Shown here piece after piece: positions 52,801-59,270 of a stretch of 64,000 nucleotides of DNA; the first letter of the stretch is position 1; each line of letters starts with the position of its first letter. The notes beneath the pieces are model-generated. The model did no database searches and was not told the DNA's origin. It saw nothing but the letters and a program-made list of their open reading frames with translations. A program made the position numbers and the translations under genes. The DNA is from Nibrella saemangeumensis (lineage in GTDB: Bacteria; Bacteroidota; Bacteroidia; Cytophagales; Spirosomataceae): positions 124,001-188,000 of the forward strand of contig NZ_BAABHD010000021.1 of NCBI RefSeq assembly GCF_039541915.1, read 5' to 3'.

Positions 52801-52921
52801 CGGTGATCCGGGCGTAAATGCCACCACGGCCACCGTGGGCGGTAGCGGAGGCTTCGGCATCGACTACGGCAACCTGCCGCTGCCGCGGACGTATAATGTT
52901 GGCATAAACCTGACTCTATAA
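49835..52921 (+). CDS. SusC/RagA-family TonB-linked outer-membrane transporter (set 2)
   Basis: 1028 residues. Signal peptide (LLLFVLSGFTAFHTRAQ), carboxypeptidase-regulatory-like domain (GKVTSAEDGSAIPGASVVVKG), LNEVVVTALGVKKEKRQ, plug (IIRGVNSISGNNQPLFVIDG, LKGPEAAALYGVEAANGAVVITT) and a barrel ending in YNVGINLTL. Diverged from the set 1 protein (different loops and plug details), so the two probably handle different ligands. Its TAA stop overlaps the ATG of susD by 1 nt (TAATG), showing translational coupling. Confidence 0.95.
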   Translation: MKDQLLKWLLLFVLSGFTAFHTRAQDRTITGKVTSAEDGSAIPGASVVVKGTARGTNTDATGTYRIQASTGQTLTVSFIGTQSQNITVGNSDVVNVILRQEASTLNEVVVTALGVKKEKRQLGYAVTEVAGQDLAQTQRDNFLNGLQGRVAGVNIATTSGQPGASSQIIIRGVNSISGNNQPLFVIDGLPIDNRTAQSANFVAERNSATSFANRTVDFSNRAADLNPNDIESITILKGPEAAALYGVEAANGAVVITTRKGRSGTGRISYNSNFTVEQVGRLPELQRVYGQGNNGVLQSNVFNYFGPRYPENTTFYENAENFFQTGTGQRHNLAFEGGTERYTYRLSGSYSTRQGVIPTTKYDRFNLSLAGTAKLSDKLSTESTLQYINTDNIKVSKGANSFLLGMLQWPATDNMSGYLDPATGLRRRVTAGNEIENPYFDVNKNQLRDVGNRILANIGLTYDATNWLSLTGRAGMDVYSTQYLIKYHPQSNRAQSFGGSLDQATDNNRTITLQYFATARQKFGKLSTTMRLGGALYDYNYKVLSSRGEKFLDPEFVSINNTDPLTQRSLSRLEQRRLVAAFGDVTFDYNNTLFLTVTGRNDWSSTFPKANRSFFYPSASLSFIFTELAGDAGLRDVLSYGKIRASLAEVGKEAPPYATSQAYENQPTTGGGFGYGFTAPNPFLKPEKVTSFEIGTELKFFNNRLGLDAAYYRTRSRDQIIRDLRISYGTGFILKVINGGELWNNGVELSLNAEPIRTNNFTWNTILNFTKTNSRLVSLPNNLPEFYMSDTWVYSNIRNGVRVDGPLTTLTGNSYQRNSQGQILISPITGLPLTETNWNVVGDRNPDFVMGLNNQFNYKNLSLSFLLDFRKGGDVYNATELFLFRQGLSKRTLDRETPRVFQGVLKDGLENTASPTANTIQVIPYYNNAYYTSLADENFIERDVNWMRLKDVTIRYALPNNLLTRTKVFKAANLYFTGTDLFMITNYSGGDPGVNATTATVGGSGGFGIDYGNLPLPRTYNVGINLTL

Positions 52922-54465
52922 TGAAACAAATCATAGCAACCATCCTTCTCGCCGGGGTTATGCTGACGTTCAGCAGTTGCGAGAAGTACCTCGACATCAA
53001 CAAAAACCCGAATAATCCGGATCAGGTGGAAGCCGCTTTGCTGCTGGCCCCAATCCAGAACTTTTACGCCCTGGGTATCCAGTTCGACGCCCGCTACATT
53101 GGCCGCTACGTTCAGAACTGGCAGTGGTTTGGTGCAGGTGATGCCTGGGACCTCCACGGCTACGTCCCCAACTCCGATGCCGGGGGCGAAATCTGGCGGA
53201 ACGTGTACTGGAAAGGCGGTCTGAACCTGGAAAACCTGATCGCCGATGCCCGCGCCAACGAAAAGTGGGATTACCTGGGCGTGGGCCTGGCCATGAAAGC
53301 CTGGGGCTGGCAGATGCTGACCGATGCCCACGGAGAGATCATCCTGTCGGAAGCCTACGACTCCGACCCCAACAAGAACACCTTCAACTACGACACGCAG
53401 GAAAAGGTCTATGCCGAGATTGTCCGGCTGTGCAACGAAGCCATTCAGGCGCTTAACCGCACCGACGGCCGTGTATCGCAGGTGCAGCTCGCCAGGGGCG
53501 ACGTCATTTACAAAGGCGACCGGCTGAAGTGGAAGCGGTTTGCCTACGGCCTGCTGGCGGTTACCACGCAGCGGCTCGCCAGCAAAAAATCGGCGTACGA
53601 CCCCAACAAAGTCATTAGCTACGTTGATAGCTCGTTTACCAGCAATGCCGACGATGCCATGCTGACTTTCAACGGTCTGAACACCACCGACGCCAGCTTC
53701 TTTGGTCCAATCCGGGGCAACCTGCAGCCGTATGGCCAGTCGGCGTTTATCGTCCGGCTAATGGATGGTACCGTATTCGAGGGGGCCAAAGACCCCCGTA
53801 TGCCACTGATGCTGCAACCCAGCGGAGACGGTACCTACCGGGGGCTGACGCCGGGCTCAGGGCAGTCGACGGCCGCCAGTGTCCCAACCAACACGCGGGT
53901 TGTAAATCCCTGGGGTGGTACCCTGAACGTTACGCCGGCCGCCAACACACCGGGTAAGTATATATTTACCAACACAGGACCGTTCCCGCTGATGACCCAC
54001 GCACAGTTGCAGTTTATCAAAGCCGAAGCTGCTTTCCTGAAAGGTGACAAGGCTACTGCGCTGGCTGCGTACCGCCGGGGTATCGAATCGCACCTGACAT
54101 CGCCCCTGTTCGGCACCGGTATTTCGGCCGCCGACCGGACCGCGTATCTGACCAACGAAACCATTATACCGAAGACAGCCGCCGAGCTGACCTTGAACCA
54201 GATCATGCTCCAGAAATACATTGCCGAATGGGGATGGGGTTTTCTGGATACCTGGTCGGATCTGCGCCGGTACAATTACAGTTCCGATGTGTATACGTCG
54301 TTCCAGTTGCCGCAGAACTATTTCCAGAACAACAACGGCAAGCCGGTACAGCGTCTGCGCCCGCGCTACAACTCCGAGTACGTCTGGAACATCGACGCCC
54401 TGAACAAGATCGGCGGTTTGGATATTGATTTTCACACGAAACCGCTGTGGTTTACGCAACCTTAA
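52921..54465 (+). CDS. SusD/RagB-family lipoprotein (set 2)
   Basis: 514 residues with lipobox GVMLTFSSC. The opening EKYLDINKNPNNPDQVEAAL and the block THAQLQFIKAEAAFLKGDKA are typical of the SusD-like_2 group. Partner of the preceding SusC, with a 1-nt start/stop overlap. The sequence near 130-150 (MKAWGWQMLTDAHGEIILSE) corresponds to the conserved helix pair of the family. Ligand unknown. Confidence 0.92.
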   Translation: MKQIIATILLAGVMLTFSSCEKYLDINKNPNNPDQVEAALLLAPIQNFYALGIQFDARYIGRYVQNWQWFGAGDAWDLHGYVPNSDAGGEIWRNVYWKGGLNLENLIADARANEKWDYLGVGLAMKAWGWQMLTDAHGEIILSEAYDSDPNKNTFNYDTQEKVYAEIVRLCNEAIQALNRTDGRVSQVQLARGDVIYKGDRLKWKRFAYGLLAVTTQRLASKKSAYDPNKVISYVDSSFTSNADDAMLTFNGLNTTDASFFGPIRGNLQPYGQSAFIVRLMDGTVFEGAKDPRMPLMLQPSGDGTYRGLTPGSGQSTAASVPTNTRVVNPWGGTLNVTPAANTPGKYIFTNTGPFPLMTHAQLQFIKAEAAFLKGDKATALAAYRRGIESHLTSPLFGTGISAADRTAYLTNETIIPKTAAELTLNQIMLQKYIAEWGWGFLDTWSDLRRYNYSSDVYTSFQLPQNYFQNNNGKPVQRLRPRYNSEYVWNIDALNKIGGLDIDFHTKPLWFTQP

Positions 54466-54470
54466 CAACC

Positions 54471-55250
54471 ATGCTCAAGAACTCACTATACGTTCTCTCG
54501 GCGGCTGCCCTACTGGTGTTGTCCTGCGAGAAAAATACCGTACCGGTGCAGGATACGCCGGTCACCTCGGGAGCTCGCGTCAAGCTGTTCCATGCGGCAC
54601 CGGAAGCACCGGGCGTGAACCTGTTCGTCAATGACCAGAAGATCAGCGCCAACACGCCCGTTGGCGCTACGGCTACCAGTCCGGGCACGCCGGCACCAAT
54701 CGCGTTCGGCGGCACGTTCCCCGGTGCCACCAACGCCAACTACGCCGTGATCGGCACGGCAGCCGGCCAGCAGAAAACGGTAAAGATTTCGGCACCCGCC
54801 AGTGGCACGGTTACGTCCGAGACGGTACTGTACAACCAGCCCGTTACGCTGGAAGACAATAAGTATTACACCCTGTTTGTCGCCGGAGCGGGTACGCTGC
54901 CGGAGGTGCTGCTGGTGAACGACGATTTCAGCAGCGCCACAGACAACACCCGATACTACGTCCGGTTTATCAACCTGATTCCGGGAGCCAACGAATATGA
55001 CCTGGCCTTAAGCAACGGGACGGTCATTGTGCCGAAGCTGGCCTATAAAGCCTCGTCGGCCTTTGTACCCGTTGATGGGGCGCTGGCTTCTAACTTCAGC
55101 CTCCGGCTGGCCGGTACAACTACGGCAGTGGGCGCGAATTATAACTTCACCGGCAGTACGTCAGGCCGGGTACTTACCATTGTTGCCGTGGGCATACCGG
55201 GCCGCACGGGTACGGTGGCTCCGCGCATAACGGGGTATATTAATCGATAA
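54471..55250 (+). CDS. DUF4397 lipoprotein linked to SusCD set 2
   Basis: 259 residues from the ATG at 54471, which gives a lipoprotein signal (LYVLSAAALLVLSC). The body matches DUF4397 (VKLFHAAPEAPGVNLFVND, RFINLIPGANEYDLALSNG), an Ig-like domain found in surface and secreted proteins. It follows susD by 5 nt and is probably a surface-exposed accessory of the SusCD complex, in the same position as the unrelated small lipoprotein of set 1. Confidence 0.88.
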   Translation: MLKNSLYVLSAAALLVLSCEKNTVPVQDTPVTSGARVKLFHAAPEAPGVNLFVNDQKISANTPVGATATSPGTPAPIAFGGTFPGATNANYAVIGTAAGQQKTVKISAPASGTVTSETVLYNQPVTLEDNKYYTLFVAGAGTLPEVLLVNDDFSSATDNTRYYVRFINLIPGANEYDLALSNGTVIVPKLAYKASSAFVPVDGALASNFSLRLAGTTTAVGANYNFTGSTSGRVLTIVAVGIPGRTGTVAPRITGYINR

Positions 55251-55267
55251 GTTTAGTGGGCGGTTTC

Positions 55268-55318
55268 CAGTGGGCATCAGGCAGAAAACCAGGTACGGTA
55301 GCTGCCCGATGCCCACTG
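55268..55318. repeat. 17-bp imperfect inverted repeat of 7-nt units
   Basis: Arms 55268-55284 and 55302-55318 match at 16 of 17 positions. Upstream copies of AGTGGGC with 14-nt spacing (55256, 55269) show the heptamer period. It lies just after the DUF4397 gene; no T-run follows. Confidence 0.7.
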
Positions 55319-55415
55319 TCTGTATTATTTATCGGCAAAATTTCTGGGGTAGTCTGTCGTATATAAAAAAAGGGATGCAGCCCCCGACCGCTAAACCAAT
55401 GCTAAATTATCGCTG

Positions 55416-56414
55416 ATGCCAACCGTTCTGCTGACGGGTGCCAACGGATTTCTGGGCAGCCATCTAGCCCGTGAATTATTGAAACGACACTACACGGTGC
55501 GGACATTTGTCCGGCCCGGCAGCGACAGCCGTACGCTTATGGGTCTGCCACTCGAATTCGCCGAAGGTGACATCCGTCGGGCAGCCGACGTGGCAGCGGC
55601 CGCCCGGCCATGCGACTACATCATCCACGCGGCTGCGCTGGCGCAGATTAACCCGGCCCGGTCACCGGATGTCTGGCACATCAACCTGAACGGCACTGAA
55701 AATGTGCTGAGTGCCGCCGACAAAGCGAAGGTGCAGCGGCTGGTGTATGTCGGCACCGCCAATGTATTCGGCTTTGGCTCCCAAAGCCAGCCCGGCAACG
55801 AGACCCGGCCGTATGCTGGTTACCAGTATGGGCTCGACTATATGGATAGTAAGCACGCAGCCACCCAATTAGTAGCCAAAAGTACCCTGCAATGGGGTAT
55901 GCCGGTGGTGTCGGTCCACCCGACCTTTATGCTGGGACCGCTGGATGCCAAGCCTACATCGAACGCCATGTTACTGGAACTGTACCGGGGACGGGTACCG
56001 GCGTATACCGGCGGGGGCAAAAACTACGTTCACGTCCGCGATGTAGCGGTAGCTACGGTCAATGCGCTGACGCAAGGCCGCAACGGAGAACATTATATTC
56101 TGGGGAATGAGAACTTAAGTTACCGTGAAGCCTTTCAGTTGATGGCAGAGGTGATGCTCATCAGACCACCCCGAATTAGGATTCCCGACTGGCTGGCGCT
56201 GCGCTATGGCCGGTTATGTGATCTGAAAACCCAGCTTACCGGCAAACCGGCGCTGGTGAATAGTGCGATGATGAAGGTGGCCATCGACGGGCATTACTTT
56301 TCTGTAAATAAGGCCAGACAGGAACTGAGTTTACCGGCTACGCCCATCCGGCTAGCCGTTCAGGAAGCGTTCAACTGGTTTGTGGAGCAGGGCTATTTGG
56401 ACAAAGTACCCTAA
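55416..56414 (+). CDS. NAD-dependent epimerase/dehydratase family protein
   Basis: Extended short-chain dehydrogenase of 332 residues. Rossmann loop TGANGFLGSHLARELLKR at the N-terminus and the catalytic YxxxK region in YGLDYMDSKHAATQLV (Tyr and Lys), preceded by YVGTANVFGFG. Related to dihydroflavonol reductase-like and hopanoid-associated sugar epimerases. Substrate unknown. Monocistronic. Confidence 0.88.
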   Translation: MPTVLLTGANGFLGSHLARELLKRHYTVRTFVRPGSDSRTLMGLPLEFAEGDIRRAADVAAAARPCDYIIHAAALAQINPARSPDVWHINLNGTENVLSAADKAKVQRLVYVGTANVFGFGSQSQPGNETRPYAGYQYGLDYMDSKHAATQLVAKSTLQWGMPVVSVHPTFMLGPLDAKPTSNAMLLELYRGRVPAYTGGGKNYVHVRDVAVATVNALTQGRNGEHYILGNENLSYREAFQLMAEVMLIRPPRIRIPDWLALRYGRLCDLKTQLTGKPALVNSAMMKVAIDGHYFSVNKARQELSLPATPIRLAVQEAFNWFVEQGYLDKVP

Positions 56415-56519
56415 AAAGCCACGTCGGTTCGATAAATATCGGGTAAATTTGCCGCCTGGAGCCTCATTGCCGTACAAAACATTTTCGTTTATAATTTACT
56501 TGTTAGCTTAAAACCCTGT

Positions 56520-56852
56520 ATGGAGACCTATTACAATCCGGAAGATCTCAAGAAGTTTGGCAATATTGGTGAGTTCCAGAAAGAACTGGCCGACAAATTT
56601 TTCTCGTATTACGGTGCCGTATTTGCCGAAGGAGCCCTGACCGCCCGCGAAAAATCACTGATCGCCTTAGCCGTAGCGCATACCGTGCAGTGTGCGTACT
56701 GCATTGATGCGTATACAGTGGATACCATGGAAAAGGGCTGTTCGGAACAGGAAATGATGGAAGCCGTACACGTGGCTGCCGCCATTCGGGGTGGCGCTTC
56801 GCTGGTTCACGGCGTTCAGATGATGAACAAAGCAAAAGAGTTGTCGATGTAA
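56520..56852 (+). CDS. Arsenosugar-associated peroxidase-like protein (carboxymuconolactone decarboxylase fold)
   Basis: 110 residues with an AhpD-type fold and a CxxC redox pair in AHTVQCAYCIDAYTVDTMEKG. This small protein is commonly encoded beside the radical SAM enzyme ArsS and is annotated as arsenosugar biosynthesis-associated peroxidase-like. It starts 42 nt before arsS on the same strand, so the pair is an operon. Its exact reaction is not known. Confidence 0.9.
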   Translation: METYYNPEDLKKFGNIGEFQKELADKFFSYYGAVFAEGALTAREKSLIALAVAHTVQCAYCIDAYTVDTMEKGCSEQEMMEAVHVAAAIRGGASLVHGVQMMNKAKELSM

Positions 56853-56893
56853 ATCGTACAACGGGATACAATTCCGTTCTACTTGGAAACGGA

Positions 56894-57982
56894 ATGCAAT
56901 CGCTCCGACGATCCGATCCGTTGTACAGACGTTTTATGAAAAGTCTCAAAGCTTCCGGCCACCAACTGGCCGATACTGCGGTTCAGCTGGAACTGCTGCA
57001 CGAAGAGGTCGCCGGCAAATTGCGGCTCCCTCTCTTTCAGGAAAAAATGAATGCCGCCGGCCTCTTTCCGCTGCACCCGACGGGTATTGACATCTTTCAG
57101 GTCAACGTGGGCAAGATGTGCAACCAGACCTGCCGGCATTGCCATGTCGATGCCGGCCCGGACCGCAAAGAGATTATGACCCGCGAAACCATGCAGCAGT
57201 GTCTGGATGCCCTGGACCGGACAGATATCCCTACGGTGGACCTGACGGGTGGTGCGCCGGAAATGAACCCCAACTTCCGGTGGTTTGTCGAAGAAATTCA
57301 TAAGCGGGGCCGGAAAGTAATGGTGCGCTGTAACCTGACCATTATTGTGGCTAACCCGAAGTACCATGATCTGCCGGAGTTCTATCGCGACCACCAGGTT
57401 GAGGTGGTTAGCTCGCTGCCGTTTTACAATGCCGACAAAACCGACCGGCAGCGTGGAAAGGGCGTCTTTGAAGATTCTATTAAGGCCATGAAAATGCTCA
57501 ACACCGTCGGTTACGGTCAGGAAGGTACCGGCCTTCTATTGAATCTGGTGTACAATCCCAACGGAGCCTTTCTGCCAGGGTCGCAGGAGGGTTTGAAGCG
57601 CCAGTTTAAGCGGGTGCTGAAAGACGAGTTTGGGGTAGTCTTCAACGACCTCTATGCTATCACCAATATGCCCGTGAGCCGTTATCTGGATTTTCTGATC
57701 GCGACCGGCAACTACCACGGGTATATGGAAAAGCTCATCAACGCCTTCAACCCGGCTGCGGCCGCCGGCGTGATGTGCCGCAATACCATCTCCGTGGGCT
57801 GGGACGGTCAGTTGTACGACTGTGACTTCAACCAGATGCTCGATTTGACGGTAGAAGGCCCGGTCCGCCACGTCAGAAACTTTAATGTTGATCTGCTGAA
57901 TCGGCGGAATATCGTGCTGAATGAACACTGCTACGGCTGCACCGCCGGAGCCGGTTCCAGTTGTGGAGGCACAACGGCTTAA
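56894..57982 (+). CDS. arsS: Arsenosugar biosynthesis radical SAM protein ArsS
   Basis: 362 residues. Radical SAM motif C-x3-C-x2-C in GKMCNQTCRHCHVDAGPD; TGGAPEMNPNFRWFVEE lines the SAM site. The C-terminus has a cysteine-rich region (MCRNTISVGWDGQLYDCDFNQ and CYGCTAGAGSSCGG) for further iron-sulfur binding. ArsS transfers the 5'-deoxyadenosyl group to methylated arsenic in known systems. The methyltransferase ArsM that makes its substrate is not nearby, so it must be elsewhere or the substrate differs. Confidence 0.92.
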   Translation: MQSLRRSDPLYRRFMKSLKASGHQLADTAVQLELLHEEVAGKLRLPLFQEKMNAAGLFPLHPTGIDIFQVNVGKMCNQTCRHCHVDAGPDRKEIMTRETMQQCLDALDRTDIPTVDLTGGAPEMNPNFRWFVEEIHKRGRKVMVRCNLTIIVANPKYHDLPEFYRDHQVEVVSSLPFYNADKTDRQRGKGVFEDSIKAMKMLNTVGYGQEGTGLLLNLVYNPNGAFLPGSQEGLKRQFKRVLKDEFGVVFNDLYAITNMPVSRYLDFLIATGNYHGYMEKLINAFNPAAAAGVMCRNTISVGWDGQLYDCDFNQMLDLTVEGPVRHVRNFNVDLLNRRNIVLNEHCYGCTAGAGSSCGGTTA

Positions 57983-58032
57983 GCAGGCCCAAAGGCTTAC
58001 TTATTAGTACTTATTCCAATTACTTTGCGGCA

Positions 58033-58140
58033 ATGACACCGGAAAAAGGACTTGACCGGATAGAGCCATTAGTGGCCGAAATATCTGCCCAATTGGATCG
58101 GGTGATTCTGTTACAGTTCCGGCTTATATTTTATGCCTGA
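58033..58140 (+). pseudogene. Possible truncated gene, 35 codons
   Basis: A start codon follows a promoter-like box (TTACTTTG, 58020-58027) and encodes MTPEKGLDRIEPLVAEISAQ, which has the look of the N-terminus of a longer coiled-coil protein. It then runs into sequence that also forms the end of the DUF983 gene on the other strand and stops at 58140. A deletion that removed the rest of the gene would explain it; it could also be a small functional gene. Confidence 0.4.
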
Positions 58141-58488
58141 GACATAGTGCAGCCACAGTACCCGCGAAATCCGAAAGTTGATCGGCGTCAGCAGCACCAG
58201 TAAAGGCGCAATAACGGCTACGTATACCCAGCCCTCGGGATCGTTGAAGCCGTAAAACAGGATAAAGCCCATCACCAGCGCAATTCCCCCCGATAGGGCG
58301 TAACTCACAAACATGGCCCCCCAGAAATAACCCGGCTCAATTTCATAGCGGAAATTGCAGTGCGGACAGTGTTCGTACATATCCGCAAAACGGGACGGGT
58401 TCAACGCTGAATGGCTGAAAATTTTGCCCTGTCGGCACCGGGGGCAGAGACCATTAAAAACAGCTTCGGATTTTGATACGGCTGGCAT
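58111..58488 (-). CDS. DUF983 membrane protein
   Basis: 125 residues from the ATG at 58488. Two CxxC pairs near the N-terminus (GLCPRCRQGKIF and EHCPHCNFRYE) form a zinc-ribbon-like site, followed by two membrane helices (GAMFVSYALSGGIALVMGFI and YVAVIAPLLVLLTPINF). DUF983 members are often found near cytochrome oxidase genes, as here (cco operon within 1 kb). Function unknown. A TTACTTTG-type box lies upstream (58521-58528, minus strand). Confidence 0.88.
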   Translation of the reverse strand: MPAVSKSEAVFNGLCPRCRQGKIFSHSALNPSRFADMYEHCPHCNFRYEIEPGYFWGAMFVSYALSGGIALVMGFILFYGFNDPEGWVYVAVIAPLLVLLTPINFRISRVLWLHYVSGIKYKPEL

Positions 58489-58611
58489 TACGAAATGGAT
58501 AGAAAGCGGATCTAGCTCTGCAAAGTAACCAAATATCAAGTTCCGATGTTAGTTTATCCGTCAAATTGCTCTTGTATGGATGGTTGCAGAGCCGGTTTAT
58601 ATACTTTCCAG

Positions 58612-58650
58612 AAAAAAGAAGCCGCGGCAACAGGATGGCCGCGGCTTCTT
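58612..58650 (-). terminator. Intrinsic terminator of the DUF1059 gene
   Basis: AAGAAGCCGCGGC and GCCGCGGCTTCTT pair perfectly (13 bp) and are followed on the minus strand by a T-rich tract. Confidence 0.85.
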
Positions 58651-58675
58651 AATTTAAACATGAGCTGGCGGCTGT

Positions 58676-58852
58676 TCAGGCATTTTCCTCCTGAATCAGG
58701 CCCTTGATCTGCTCTGCCATCTCGGGCGTTACGGTAACCTGGTGCACCGAGGAGGCATGAGCCGCAGCCTGTTGCAGTATTTCATTTTCGGATTCGGCGC
58801 GCACGACCGCTTCACAATCAAATCCAATGTCTCTGCAGTGTAATACTTTCAT
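58676..58852 (-). CDS. DUF1059 small protein
   Basis: 58 residues. MKVLHCRDIGFDCEAVVRAE and the later HQVTVTPEMAEQIKGLI match DUF1059, a family of short cysteine-containing proteins present in many bacteria and archaea. Both cysteines (HCRD and DCEA) are kept. Function unknown. It has its own terminator. Confidence 0.88.
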   Translation of the reverse strand: MKVLHCRDIGFDCEAVVRAESENEILQQAAAHASSVHQVTVTPEMAEQIKGLIQEENA

Positions 58853-59082
58853 GGGGCTCTGGCGTTTTTTGGTCTTGCGTTAAAGTACCTATTTAATTGA
58901 CAGATAATGCACAACTGGCCAACTAGTTACTAAACGGTCGGTACGGCCGACGCCTATTCGGTTGGACGTGCGTTAACTACCTCACCAGGCTTCTTCCTGA
59001 TCCAAATCACCCCGCCACCTGACTTCCCTCATAGGGTACCCCTGCCAATAGTCGGAACTTTGATGTGCTAAAGTTGACGACG

Positions 59083-59256
59083 ATGCAAATAATCTTCTTA
59101 ATGATCGGTATAAGCATGACGCTGGCCCTCGGGTTTCTGGGAGCCTTTTTCTGGTCGATGCGTCATGGTCAGAACGACGACCTCTACACGCCTTCGATCC
59201 GTGTGCTGCTGGATGACAATGAGTTAACTGCTACTTCAAACGATAAAACTGCTTAA
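59083..59256 (+). CDS. ccoS: cbb3-type oxidase assembly protein CcoS
   Basis: 57 residues with one membrane segment (IIFLMIGISMTLALGFLGAFFW) followed by SMRHGQNDDLYTPSIRVLLDD. CcoS is needed for cofactor insertion into the cbb3 oxidase. The ATG at 59083 starts the conserved hydrophobic segment; a longer frame adds six residues. It precedes ccoNO by 14 nt. Confidence 0.88.
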   Translation: MQIIFLMIGISMTLALGFLGAFFWSMRHGQNDDLYTPSIRVLLDDNELTATSNDKTA

Positions 59257-59270
59257 TTCTTCAAAACTGT

